In this document: one piece after another, positions 1 through 9,253 of the stretch | Layout: each line of letters begins with the position of its first letter | Numbering within the stretch: the first letter of the stretch is position 1 | Source: Yamagishiella unicocca | Taxonomy: Eukaryota > Chlorophyta > Chlorophyceae > Chlamydomonadales > Volvocaceae | Length of the DNA: 64,000 bases | Reading direction: 5' to 3' | NCBI GenBank assembly: GCA_003116995.1 | Contig: BDSL01000142.1 | Coordinates: forward strand, 141,046-205,045 | Notes under the pieces: generated by a model | Seen by the model: the letters and a program-made list of their open reading frames with translations, nothing else | What the model was told of the DNA's origin: nothing | Databases searched by the model: none | Made by a program: the position numbers and the translations under genes

Positions 1-1165
1 CATTCCTGAAACCAACGAAGTAGGCTAGCTAGGCCGAATGCAATTTGAAAGAAATGAATGCTGCTCCGTTCAAACATGCGTTAATCACACGAACGTCTAA
101 TATGGCAATGCCCGCGCCCTTACCTTCTCACTCCTGCGTGGTATTTATCCGCGCAGGCCTTATCAGGGGCAACGACGGAGTTTACTACCGGACGAAATGG
201 TCTTTTGCGAGCCGTGTACGGATGTACGGGTACGACCTTCTGAACAACGCCGTCGACATGTTCTCTTTCCGTTCCAACTGCAATGACTATCGGGTATGTT
301 GCCATGACGTGTGTATGGCACAGTTAGGCTCCCTGACACTCTGCTGTATGTAACTCAGCATAACTGCGTTCTACCAATCCCTCGAAATAAATCCACAAAG
401 AAATAAATTCACAGAAACGATTCTTCATCTGTCCAGCCACGCGTAACCCTCGCTATGATGATGACGTCGTACTTGTTCACGCCTAATAGTCGTCGTACGT
501 GCGTGCCTTACTGACGTCCGTGCCGTACAGGAGTACACACAACCAGGTTTTTCACTGCTGTACTCAAGGTCATGGACGCTGTTTAGTGTTACCATCAGAC
601 TTGCCATCCTTAACGTCGGCGTCGACCTAAGCGTCGGGCCAAGCGTTTATGGCGCCCTCGGAGGCTGTTTGATGTCGGGCTCCGCCCTCGGTGTGGGAGG
701 TGGTGCCGGCCTGAGCGGTGAGTTGGTAAGGGGCGAGGAAGGGTGCGCGTGTGACCTGCGGACTATGAGCCTTTGTACAACTACATGCATGAATGAGTGG
801 TTGCTTGTTACAACCAACAGTGAACCGATAGGATATAAAGGGTCAGCGGTTCAAACTAAATCGTGCAGCCAATCAAGGAATGCATGTCAACGTTGGGCGC
901 ACGCATCCACATGTACGCATGTGCTGATTTATGGTAGCGTTTTAGAAGGGCGCCGCACGGAGGTTTGTGTGCGCGGCACGCGAGGTCATGCCTGCAATCA
1001 CAACGTCGGAGTTGTTTATTGTACGTGTTGACGTACGGAAACAGCAAGTAAATTACAGAGTGCCTGAATCGGCAGCTAGCGACCTTCGATGCTGGCTTGG
1101 ATATACGAAACAAACCATTTTATTGTGCCTAAATACCTAAATGCCGAAATGCACGCACAGGTTCC
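1..1165. other. No gene recognised
   Basis: Only short, overlapping frames without recognisable protein features are present. The stretch is rich in CGTACG-like words, as is the satellite at 3024-3826. It may hold the promoter or 5' exons of the downstream proline-rich gene, but I see no convincing splice sites or TATA box. Confidence 0.4.
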
Positions 1166-2887
1166 GTGGACGGGTCGGCATGGTTGGGCGCAAACGTCCT
1201 CGTCTACGAGATCCGGTTGGTGGCGGAAATCAGCATCCTGCGACCCGGGGTAACCGGGTTCGTGCTGTGGAGCGCCAACATGGCCATGTACGGCGATGAC
1301 GGCTTCAAGCCCTCCTGCACGATCTTCAACGTCAACCTGCGTATGCTCAGCGTCACCATCTACTGGCAGCAGAGGTTCCTGTTATGGTGGGGGGATGAGC
1401 ACGTTATCTACGGGAACAACGGCTTTGAGGTGGCAAGCTGGTCTACCGGCTGGGTTTGCGACACGGCGGCAATGCAGAGAGCGGACGCTCTCGCCGCTGC
1501 GGACTTCTCGCCGTCGCCGCCTCCTCCACGGCCGCTGCCCCCACCACTGCCCAGTCCCTTACCGCCAATGTCGCCACCTCCATCGCCGGGCCCACCGCTA
1601 CCACCACCGCCCAGCCCCTTACCGCCACAGCCGCCGTCTCCGGATCCACCTCCTTCACCCCCCAGACCTTTAACACCATCGCCGCCACTGCCACGTCCGT
1701 CACCTCCGGCCCCGCGAATGCCACCGTCGCCGCGTCCGTCACCCCCGGCCCCGCGAACGCCTCCGTCGCCACGTCCCTCGCCGCCGTCGCCGCGTCCCTC
1801 GCCGCCGTCGCCGCGAAGGCCACCGTCGCCACGTCCTTCACCTTTGCCCCCCCGAATGCCTCCGTCGCCGCGTCCCTCGCCGCCGTCGCCGCGAAGGCCA
1901 CCGTCGCCACGTCCTTCACCTTTGCCCCCCCGAATGCCTCCGTCGCCGCGTCCCTCGCCGCCGTCGCCGCGAAGGCCACCGTCGCCACGTCCTTCACCTC
2001 TGCCCCCCCGAATGCCTCCGTCGCCGCGTCCCTCGCCGCCATCGCCGCTCAGGCCACCGTCACCCCGCCCCTCGCCGCCGCAGCGCAGTCCACCGTCACC
2101 GTCGTCCCCGACCTCAACCCCTCCGAGGCCACTGTCTCCGCCGCCTTCTGCACCGTCACCCAGCTCCCTGCTGACACAGGCTTCATCCCGAGGCCAGCAG
2201 GCATCGGTCGTGCAACAGACCGCAGCCCCTACGTTAGCACGCCCGCCAGCAGCCGCTGAGCCGCCTGCTGTGCCGGGCCCGTCTGATGAGGCGTACATCA
2301 GTAAGGGTGCGGGGTCCCAACCGTCATCCTTCAACCGGGATACGTCCACGGTGGGCGGTGAATCTGCAGATGTTGGCGACGGCGCCTCCGCGGACAATAA
2401 GGCCGCGCCAGAATCCGCCGTTGTTCCCAGCAGCCTAGCCACGCCAGCTTCGTCAGCTTCGTCGGACGCCTCCAGCAGCTCCCCGAACAGCAGCAATCGT
2501 GGCGGCCTCAGCCAAGGCCAGCTCGCCGCTGTCATTGTATGCGTCGCGGCCGTTACTCTCATCGGTCTCGTGGCCGCCGGGGTCGCCGTGTACGCGGTCG
2601 TCAAACGGCAGCAGCGCCCGCCATCGGTGCGGCCTGTCGCCGGCGGTGATGACGACGAGGCCGCCGACCACACCACCGCCGCAAACAGCTTCGCCAGCGT
2701 GACACAGGTTCCGCACCTCCCCGCCCGACAGCGGCAGCAGCCGCTGGCAGAGCGGCAAGAATCACGTTTGGGTGCAGGGCGCGCCGTGGGGCCTCCGCCG
2801 CCGCGGGCTCCCTCGTGCGCAGGCCCCTCTGTCGCCGCCGCTACCGACCTCCTCGTCCTCCCAGGCGCAGCGCCGGAGGCGGATTAG
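1166..2887 (+). CDS. Proline-rich (HRGP-type) single-pass membrane protein
   Basis: Open frame of 573 codons. Residues about 1-114 are a non-repetitive N-terminal region with two similar Trp/Tyr-Gly-rich stretches (YGDDGF and YGNNGF). Residues about 115-330 are an extended Ser-Pro/Arg-Pro tract typical of volvocine hydroxyproline-rich wall glycoproteins. This is followed by a Ser/Ala-rich spacer, a hydrophobic segment at about 452-478 ending in KRQQR (a likely transmembrane helix with a basic stop-transfer), and a tail of about 95 residues. Within the proline tract a 26-residue (78-bp) module is repeated three times from 1853. No signal peptide is evident at the first Met, so the true start may lie in an upstream exon. 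The layout (extracellular rod, membrane anchor, cytoplasmic tail) suggests a wall or matrix-linked surface protein; that role is inferred. The downstream boundary is the TAG at 2885-2887. Confidence 0.65.
   Translation: MDGSAWLGANVLVYEIRLVAEISILRPGVTGFVLWSANMAMYGDDGFKPSCTIFNVNLRMLSVTIYWQQRFLLWWGDEHVIYGNNGFEVASWSTGWVCDTAAMQRADALAAADFSPSPPPPRPLPPPLPSPLPPMSPPPSPGPPLPPPPSPLPPQPPSPDPPPSPPRPLTPSPPLPRPSPPAPRMPPSPRPSPPAPRTPPSPRPSPPSPRPSPPSPRRPPSPRPSPLPPRMPPSPRPSPPSPRRPPSPRPSPLPPRMPPSPRPSPPSPRRPPSPRPSPLPPRMPPSPRPSPPSPLRPPSPRPSPPQRSPPSPSSPTSTPPRPLSPPPSAPSPSSLLTQASSRGQQASVVQQTAAPTLARPPAAAEPPAVPGPSDEAYISKGAGSQPSSFNRDTSTVGGESADVGDGASADNKAAPESAVVPSSLATPASSASSDASSSSPNSSNRGGLSQGQLAAVIVCVAAVTLIGLVAAGVAVYAVVKRQQRPPSVRPVAGGDDDEAADHTTAANSFASVTQVPHLPARQRQQPLAERQESRLGAGRAVGPPPPRAPSCAGPSVAAATDLLVLPGAAPEAD
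1853..2086 (+). repeat. 78-bp tandem repeat, about 3 copies, inside the proline-rich gene
   Basis: The word CGAATGCCTCCG recurs at 1853, 1931 and 2009, exactly 78 bp apart. Each copy adds 26 residues of Ser-Pro/Arg-Pro sequence without breaking the frame. Confidence 0.85.
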
Positions 2888-3023
2888 GCGGATGGCACAG
2901 CCGCGCAAAGCTCTGCGATGGGCATTGCGGTGTTCATCGGTCCCGGTGTTGAAAGTAGTACTGCTACTAATGATTTGCACGACGTACGCCACGGAATGAA
3001 TTGCTTGTTATTTCGTGAAGGCA

Positions 3024-3826
3024 AAGCCATCAGCGCTGCAGTGCAAACCGCGCGCCAGTAATCGTTCTGCAACGGGAACCGTTGATCGTTTGGGTTTTAT
3101 TAGGACGCGACTATCTATACTCATTAACGTACGTTTGATGCGTGCGTACGACGCCATACCGCGTCATACTATTAGACCATCGTGCATTGTAGTTCGGGCG
3201 GGGCACGTGCGTAAGTGCATGCTGCATAGCAAGCCATCAGCGCTGCAGTGCAAACCGCGCGCCAGTAATCGTTCTGCAACGGGAACCGTTGATCGTTTGG
3301 GTTTTATTAGGACGCGACTATCTATACTCATTAACGTACGTTTGATGCGTGCGTACGACGCCATACCGCGTCATACTATTAGACCATCGTGCATTGTAGT
3401 TCGGGCGGGGCACGTGCGTAAGTGCATGCTGCATAGCAAGCCATCAGCGCTGCAGTGCAAACCGCGCGCCAGTAATCGTTCTGCAACGGGAACCGTTGAT
3501 CGTTTGGGTTTTATTAGGACGCGACTATCTATACTCATTAACGTACGTTTGATGCGTGCGTACGACGCCATACCGCGTCATACTATTAGACCATCGTGCA
3601 TTGTAGTTCGGGCGGGGCACGTGCGTAAGTGCATGCTGCATAGCAAGCCATCAGCGCTGCAGTACAAACCGCGCGCCAGTAATCGTTCTGCAACGGGTAC
3701 CGTTGATCGTTTGGGTTTTATTAGGACGCGACTATCTATATTCATTAACGTACGTTTGATGCGTGCGTACGACGCCATACCGCGTCGTACTATTAGACCA
3801 TCGTGTATTGTAGTAAGTGCATGCTT
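3024..3826 (+). repeat. 207-bp satellite, four copies
   Basis: Copies start at 3024, 3231, 3438 and 3645, an exact 207-bp period. Copies 1-3 are nearly identical. Copy 4 carries a few substitutions and lacks about 19 bp near its end. Because 207 is divisible by 3, frames stay open through the array on both strands, giving a 289-codon frame with 69-residue repeats. This is a by-product of the period and not good evidence for a gene. Confidence 0.92.
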
Positions 3827-4249
3827 GCTATGCAGCAGGAGATGCCGTAAATGTGCCGTACGTGTGCGACTGCTGCGACGTTGACGACGACATAGACGTG
3901 TATGTGATGCGTATTAGGACGCGGCCTCTATTTCCCACGCACGGATGGACGCACGGACGTCGCGCCGGAACCTGTCCCCATGGCAGATGCCGTGCGTTTG
4001 GCCGTACGCACGTCCAGAAACAACATCTGCTCATACTCGGTACGACGATGTCGAATGATACCCTACCAAACGCGAACCGGTTTAAATCGGTTTAAATCTG
4101 GCCACAAGCATTTCCCTTAGTTAAACCCGAGTCAAGTGGGTTTTGGCACCAATGGAAGCACTCGCGGCTTAATGATGGAGTTAACCCCTTTTTTTGGCTT
4201 AATTGTGCTGAGGTAGGGGCTGATACCGGAGTTAATGTCCCACAGTCGC
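3827..4249. other. No gene recognised; spacer between satellite and Leu-unit array
   Basis: No coding signal. Homology to the Leu unit starts abruptly at 4250. Confidence 0.5.
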
Positions 4250-7200
4250 CATCGTCGCAACACACACTGTATTGACAACAATTCTGGCCGTGGACCTGCC
4301 AGCTGCACGGTGGCTCTACGTAAGGACCGACTCACGCGACAGCTGCAGGGTGTCCCACATGCTGTTTCGGACCGCGTAGCCCGTATTCGAATGCGCCTTG
4401 CAAAGCTGTCAAAACCGTTTGATGAGATACGCCACGCGCTAGCGTGCCATGCCTATCCTCCGCCTCACCTCATAGCTCCAGTAGCTGTGACTCCGCGATT
4501 CAGTCGCTGCTCGCCGTCCCCAGCGTCCCTGCAACCTGTGGAATGTGCAAGGCCCATGGCAGCACTTTACAGGGACCGGCTCGCACACACTGCCTCCCAA
4601 CGCGGCGCGGCCACCTGTTTCTTCCCACCAGGACTACAGCATAGCGCAGCTACTCAAAGCGAGTGACCTTGCGGATCGCACCATGGATGGCGTACGCATC
4701 CGCCAAGAGATAGACCTGTGAGGAGGTTGCGGCGGTTGGGTTGTTACTTTGTGGTGATATGGATTTGGAGAGGGTGGGCGCAATGGCGATGAGGCGGAGG
4801 ATACAGGCAGGGCGTGGACACAAGACCACCCGGGGCTCCCTCCCCTGCAAGGCGGACGGTTCCTCAGCACCAACTATTCCTCCATCCGCACCATCCATGA
4901 CCACCTTCCTAGACCTGTTCTCCGACACCACCACCACCTACGGCACTATCGGCACCCACAACCTCGCCTAGGGCCCTGGTGGCCACCGCCTCACCGGGAC
5001 TCCAACTCCGGCACAGCACTGCCCGGCCGTACCTGCGCAGCAACTCTGAGCTTGAATCCAAGCATGCTCTGGATCCGCGCGATATCGCACTTGGATCCGC
5101 CCGCCGAAATGGAGGCCCGTGCAGAAAGCGGACGCCACCGCCCAAAGCAGCGCCCCCTGGCCCTGCTCCACACTAACAGCTGTGATCCTTCGCAGGGCAA
5201 GCAGGCACGTTAAGCGCAAGGGTAAGGGTTCCCACTCCAGGGGTGTTCTACGACACATGCTGCACCCGAGTACCCTGGTCGCGAAAGCCTCTGCATGGCA
5301 GCCCCACACCGGCGTCACATCCGGCGATACCGCGGCTCCTCCAGCATGTCAACCCCGACGCCCCCTCGCTGCCCGCTCCCCCTTCCGCACCCGGCGCCCC
5401 CCTCCCCCAGTCGTGTGTGCACACAATGTGCGCGTTGGAGTCAAGCGACTGCGATGGGGCCATCGAAGAGCTGCATGACGAGGTGGCCGAGCGGTCTAAG
5501 GCGCTAGTTTCAGGACTACCTGGTGCAGTATCAGGAAGGAAACCTACTAGTCCGTAAGGGCGCGGGTTCAAATCCCGTCCTCGTCAGCTGAGGAGAGGGC
5601 TTTTGGCATGCCTGTGGCGTCGAGCGGCCCAACCATGGGTCCGATGGTGCTGTCCACGGCCGGGCTTAGAAGGGGATGGAGATGAAGCACACCTGGCAGC
5701 ATGATCGGCAATTCAGGCAACTTCGAAATGTAAGAGTAGGGGAGTAGTGGGATACAGGGTACAAGGGTGACAGGGCACGGCGAATCGCAGCAGGCCCGCA
5801 ACGTGCCGCCATGAAGCGCGCTGGGCTGGGGATTGTGGAAGCACGGTTTGTCCGAACGCATACGTCCGCAGCCAACAGCGTGGCTTTGATAGCCTTTGGA
5901 ACCAGCACAAACCCGACGCTGCCGTTGGTTGGCATCGTCGTTGTGCCGAGAGCCAGGTCCTCGCGCAGCAGGTCCACTTGCTGGTAGTCGAATGCCTTTC
6001 GCGCCATCCTACCGTCCGCCGACCGCAGCACAGCAGCCTGCTGCTGTCGCCTCCACGAGAGAATCTAGTGGTCATGTCCTTCCCAACCTTGCTGCAAGAT
6101 GCAGGCAGCGCAGAAAGGTATGCAAAAGTAGCCCTACGCTACCATTTTACTTCTTCCACCAGCAGCCAAGAGAAGGCAGGCGGGCATCGTATTCTCGTTT
6201 GGTTGTGGTATTCAAGTTTGGTTTCAACCAAGGTTGCCTGGTTTATAAGCAATCCAAGATGCGCCAACTACAAGGCCTGTGGAAGCTCACGGCACGGCGA
6301 CAGAAGACTATATTGTTTAAGCATTCAGCATGTACTCAGACTAACATATCGCCTTTAATTAGATTACTGGAGTGCCGGATGCGCACTGGACGGTTAATTA
6401 CCCGGTGAACGACAGAGTCATGAAGTTCCTCATCGCAGACTAGTCAAGTCGTCAAACCGCAAACTATTCAAGGCATAGATTCCCACGACGGATCAACATC
6501 TGCTTCGTAACGTGACAGCCGGGCAGCCGCACAGGCAGTGCTGCTGGTGCGCATGTTGGCGGTGCTGACGGCCAACCGGGTGGCGAACGAGGACCCGTGG
6601 GTCCACTTCGCGGCGCTGCTAGCTGCTGGCGCTGCTGGGCCTGGTGGAGGCGGTGGACGTGTGGCTGACGTCGGGGCTGCCCTCACCGTGTGGTGTCCGC
6701 TGCGTCGGTGGCGGGCCAAGCTGGGCCGAGCCTCCTCACGCTGGGTGTCAGGAACGATGCCGGCGATGCCGTGGCGGCGTCTTGGGCGCTACCGTCCTGG
6801 CTGCTTAGGTTGAGCAAACCAGCAGGGCGATGCAGACGGCCATGTGCGGCGCTGTTGATGTTACCGCTGTTGCCAGGAACTGGTTTCCGGGCCTTTGCTA
6901 CGCCAGGCAAGGCTGGGTTTCAAGGAAGACCCGTGGATGCCAGACAAAACATCGCAAGGCTGGGTGGGGCAGTGTGCAGCAGCCTGCCCCGGGTCAAGTA
7001 CGTCCACTCCTTCAGTCTGTTCTGCAAGGTATTGCTGCCCGCGTCGTACGGCGGATCTAACATCATGGCGCCGGTGCCCGCCGACGAGGTGTTGCGGCTG
7101 CTGGCCTCTCGCCCCTCCCTGGCCCCCCTCCCTGCCCCCTCCCGCCGCCTCACCCTAGCGCAGGCTGTCCTCCCCAGTCATGTCGAGTAGCGTCTCCGCC

Positions 7201-7577
7201 ACCAGCCTCTTCTCCGTCACGGTGTTGGTGTGTCCCAGGAGGCCGCCCACGTCAGCGGCTCCTCTGCCGTACACTGCATCTTGGGCGCGGGGTTGCTCGT
7301 TGGGAAGGTGATGGGGCGCTGCTGCGGGTCACCCACTTGCCACCCCCCAACAACCCACCCGCTCCACCACCTCCAAAAACAGCTGCGCGTCGTCCGACTC
7401 CTCCCTGCGGACGAAGCGCTTGACGTGCGGCCGGGTCGGGGCGGCGGCGGTGGCGGCAGCGGTGACTCAATCCGTATGTGAATAGCAGCAAGGCTGGCTG
7501 CCGTCTTTGTATCCTCGACTAGTAGGAATGGGACTGCCCGTTCGTCCCTGGGCTGCTCAGTGTCCTCACAAATCTTA
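4250..7577 (+). repeat. Leu unit F1 (first copy of the forward array)
   Basis: This copy starts about 150 bp into the unit at an abrupt junction and runs to the GGTACC that marks the unit boundary used here. It contains a tRNA-Leu(CAG) gene at 5477-5586. Coding-like segments appear before the tRNA on the + strand (for example 4235-4666) and after it on the - strand (5666-6031). They are split across frames with stops. None matches a family I recognise. F1 keeps the ~460-bp segment that F3 and F4 lack. Confidence 0.9.
5477..5586 (+). tRNA. tRNA-Leu(CAG) with 30-nt intron (copy F1)
   Basis: The acceptor stem GACGAGG (5477-5483) pairs perfectly with CCTCGTC (5579-5585), followed by discriminator A. 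The anticodon stem CTAGT/ACTAG flanks a loop with anticodon CAG at 5511-5513. The intron (5515-5544) starts at the canonical position after nucleotide 37 and contains CCTG, complementary to the anticodon CAGG, as expected of pre-tRNA introns. A type II variable arm (5551-5561), box A-like TGGCCGAGCGG and box B GGTTCAAATCC are present. A TTTT run about 15 bp downstream would serve as a Pol III terminator. It reads CUG, the preferred Leu codon of GC-rich green algae. Confidence 0.93.
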
Positions 7578-7584
7578 GGTACCG

Positions 7585-8121
7585 ATGAATGTTCAAGAGG
7601 AAATGGCGTTAAAAAACGCCGTCATCCTGTTGTGGAATCGGAATCCCCTATACTACCTTATTTCCATCTGGCGTTTGCCCAGTCGAATCCTTGCAACCCA
7701 GCGTCCTCGTCGTAACGCACAGTGTATCGACAACGATGCTGCCCGTGGACCTGCCAGCTGCACGGTGGCTCTACGTAAGGACCGACTCACGCGACAGCTG
7801 CAGGGTGTCCCACGTGCTGTTTCGGACCACATAGCCCGCATTCGAACGCGCCTTGCAAAGCTGTCAAAACCGTTTGATGAGATACGCCACGCGCTAGCGT
7901 GCCATGCCTATCCTCCGCCTCACCTCATAGCTCCAGTAGCTGTGACTCCGCGATCCAGTCGCTGCTCGCCGCCCCCAGCGTCCCTGCAACCTGTGGAATG
8001 TGCAAGGCCCATGGCAGCACTTTACAGGGACCGGCTCGCACACACTGCCTCCCAACGCGCCGCGGCCCCCTGGTTCTTCCCACCAGGACTACAGCATAGC
8101 GCAGCTACTCAAAGCGAGTGA
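7585..8121 (+). CDS. Hypothetical 178-residue frame at the head of the Leu unit
   Basis: The same frame opens copies F3, F4, F5 (+) and R1-R4 (-). The middle part is rich in charged residues and helix-like (around KDRLTRQLQG to KPFDEIRHAL); the second half is proline-rich. In R5 and R6 the frame is cut to 107 codons by sequence differences. A good splice acceptor follows (CTTCCCACCAG before GACTACAGC), leading to another coding-like stretch ending RIRQEIDL, so this may be one exon of a gene. I recognise no domain. The repeats are too recent for conservation to prove coding. Confidence 0.3.
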   Translation: MNVQEEMALKNAVILLWNRNPLYYLISIWRLPSRILATQRPRRNAQCIDNDAARGPASCTVALRKDRLTRQLQGVPRAVSDHIARIRTRLAKLSKPFDEIRHALACHAYPPPHLIAPVAVTPRSSRCSPPPASLQPVECARPMAALYRDRLAHTASQRAAAPWFFPPGLQHSAATQSE

Positions 8122-8847
8122 CCTTGCGGATCGCACCATGGATGGCGTACGCATCCGCCAAGAGATAGACCTGTGAGGAGGTTGCGGCGGTTGGGTTGTT
8201 ACTTTGTGGTGATATGGATTTGGAGAGGGTGGGCGAAATGGCGATGAGGCGGAGGGCATAGGCAGGGTGTGGACACAAGACCACCCGGGGCTCCCTCCCC
8301 TGCAAGGCGGACGGTTCCTCAGCACCAACTATTCCTCCATCCGCACCATTACCTGTTCTCCGACACCACCACCACCTACGGCACTACCGGCACCCACAAC
8401 CTCGCCTAGGGCCCCGGTGGCCACCCCCCACCGGGACTCCAACTCCGGCGCAGCACTGCCCGGCCGTACCTGCGCAGCAACTCTGAGCTTGAATCCAAAC
8501 ACGCTCTGGATCCGCGCGATATCGCACTTGGATCCGTCCGCCGAAATGAAGGCCCGTGCAGAAAGCGGACGCCACCGCCCAAAGCAGCGCCCCCTGGCCC
8601 TGCTCCACACTAACAACTGTGATCCTTCGCAGGGCAAGCAGGCACGTTAAGCGCAAGGGTAAGGGTTCCCACTCCAGGGGTGTTCTACGACACATGCCGC
8701 ACCCGAGTACCCTGGTCGTGAAAGCCTCTGCATGGCAGCCCCACACCGGCGTCACATCCGGCGATACGCGGCTCCTCCAGCATGTCAACCCCGACGGCCC
8801 CCCCGCTGCCCGCTCCCCCTTCCGCACCCGGCGCCCCCCTCCCCCAG

Positions 8848-9077
8848 AGAGAGAGAGAGAGAGACCGCGTTACATTAGTTGTTGGGTTGGGGTCCGGGGC
8901 TCTCACCCGGTTGGCAGGGCCATACACGCCCCTGTTACGGAAGTCGCAGGTCCCCGTGCCAGTACTTCCGTTTACCCCCCCGGAAATGGGTGGCGGTTTG
9001 GGTGGGGGGGCCAGGACTTGAACTCTGGATCTCCTGCCGATTAAGGCCGGGCTTTAGCAGCTAAGCTACCCACCCAG
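8848..9077 (-). mobile_element. tRNA-derived SINE inserted in Leu unit F2
   Basis: The 230 bp are absent from the same site in all other units. On the minus strand it starts with a tRNA-like head at 9075: box A TAGCTTAGCTG (9058-9068) and box B GTTCAAGTC (9015-9023) at normal tRNA spacing. A non-tRNA body follows, then the end TGTAACGCGGTCTC and a TC-dinucleotide tail abutting the target. A short CCCAG occurs at both edges and may be the target duplication. The T-arm and acceptor do not fold as a proper tRNA, so this is a SINE head and not a working tRNA gene. Its 3' end matches that of the LINE at 55247-57143. Confidence 0.82.
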
Positions 9078-9143
9078 TCGTGTGTGCACACAATGTGCGC
9101 GTTGGAGTGAAGCGACTGCGATGAGGCCATCGAGGAGTTGCAT

Positions 9144-9253
9144 GACGAGGTGGCCGAGCGGTCTAAGGCGCTAGTTTCAGGACTACCTGGTGCAGTATCA
9201 GGAAGGAAACCTACTAGTCCGTAAGGGCGCGGGTTCAAATCCCGTCCTCGTCA
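9144..9253 (+). tRNA. tRNA-Leu(CAG) with 30-nt intron (copy F2)
   Basis: Same sequence and fold as the copy at 5477-5586, including the intron with the anticodon-complementary CCTG. TTTT lies at 9268-9271. The SINE ends 66 bp upstream. Confidence 0.93.

Noticed and set aside
1408..2676. Long minus-strand frame of 422 codons opposite the proline-rich gene
   Set aside because: It is the Gly/Asp-rich mirror of a Ser-Pro tract; such antisense frames arise from codon bias in GC-rich repeats.
3164..3778. Three identical 66-codon minus-strand genes
   Set aside because: They are the same frame of the 207-bp satellite repeated; no independent coding evidence.
3024..3826. CRISPR array
   Set aside because: Direct 207-bp repeats without short repeats and unique spacers, in a eukaryotic genome.
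3015..3884. 289-codon repeat protein on the plus strand
   Set aside because: Open only because the satellite period is a multiple of three; composition is not protein-like.
8990..9075. A second, functional tRNA gene (minus strand) next to tRNA-Leu in F2
   Set aside because: Boxes A and B are good, but the T arm and acceptor do not fold properly, it exists in only one unit, and it is continuous with a body and TC tail. It is the head of a SINE.
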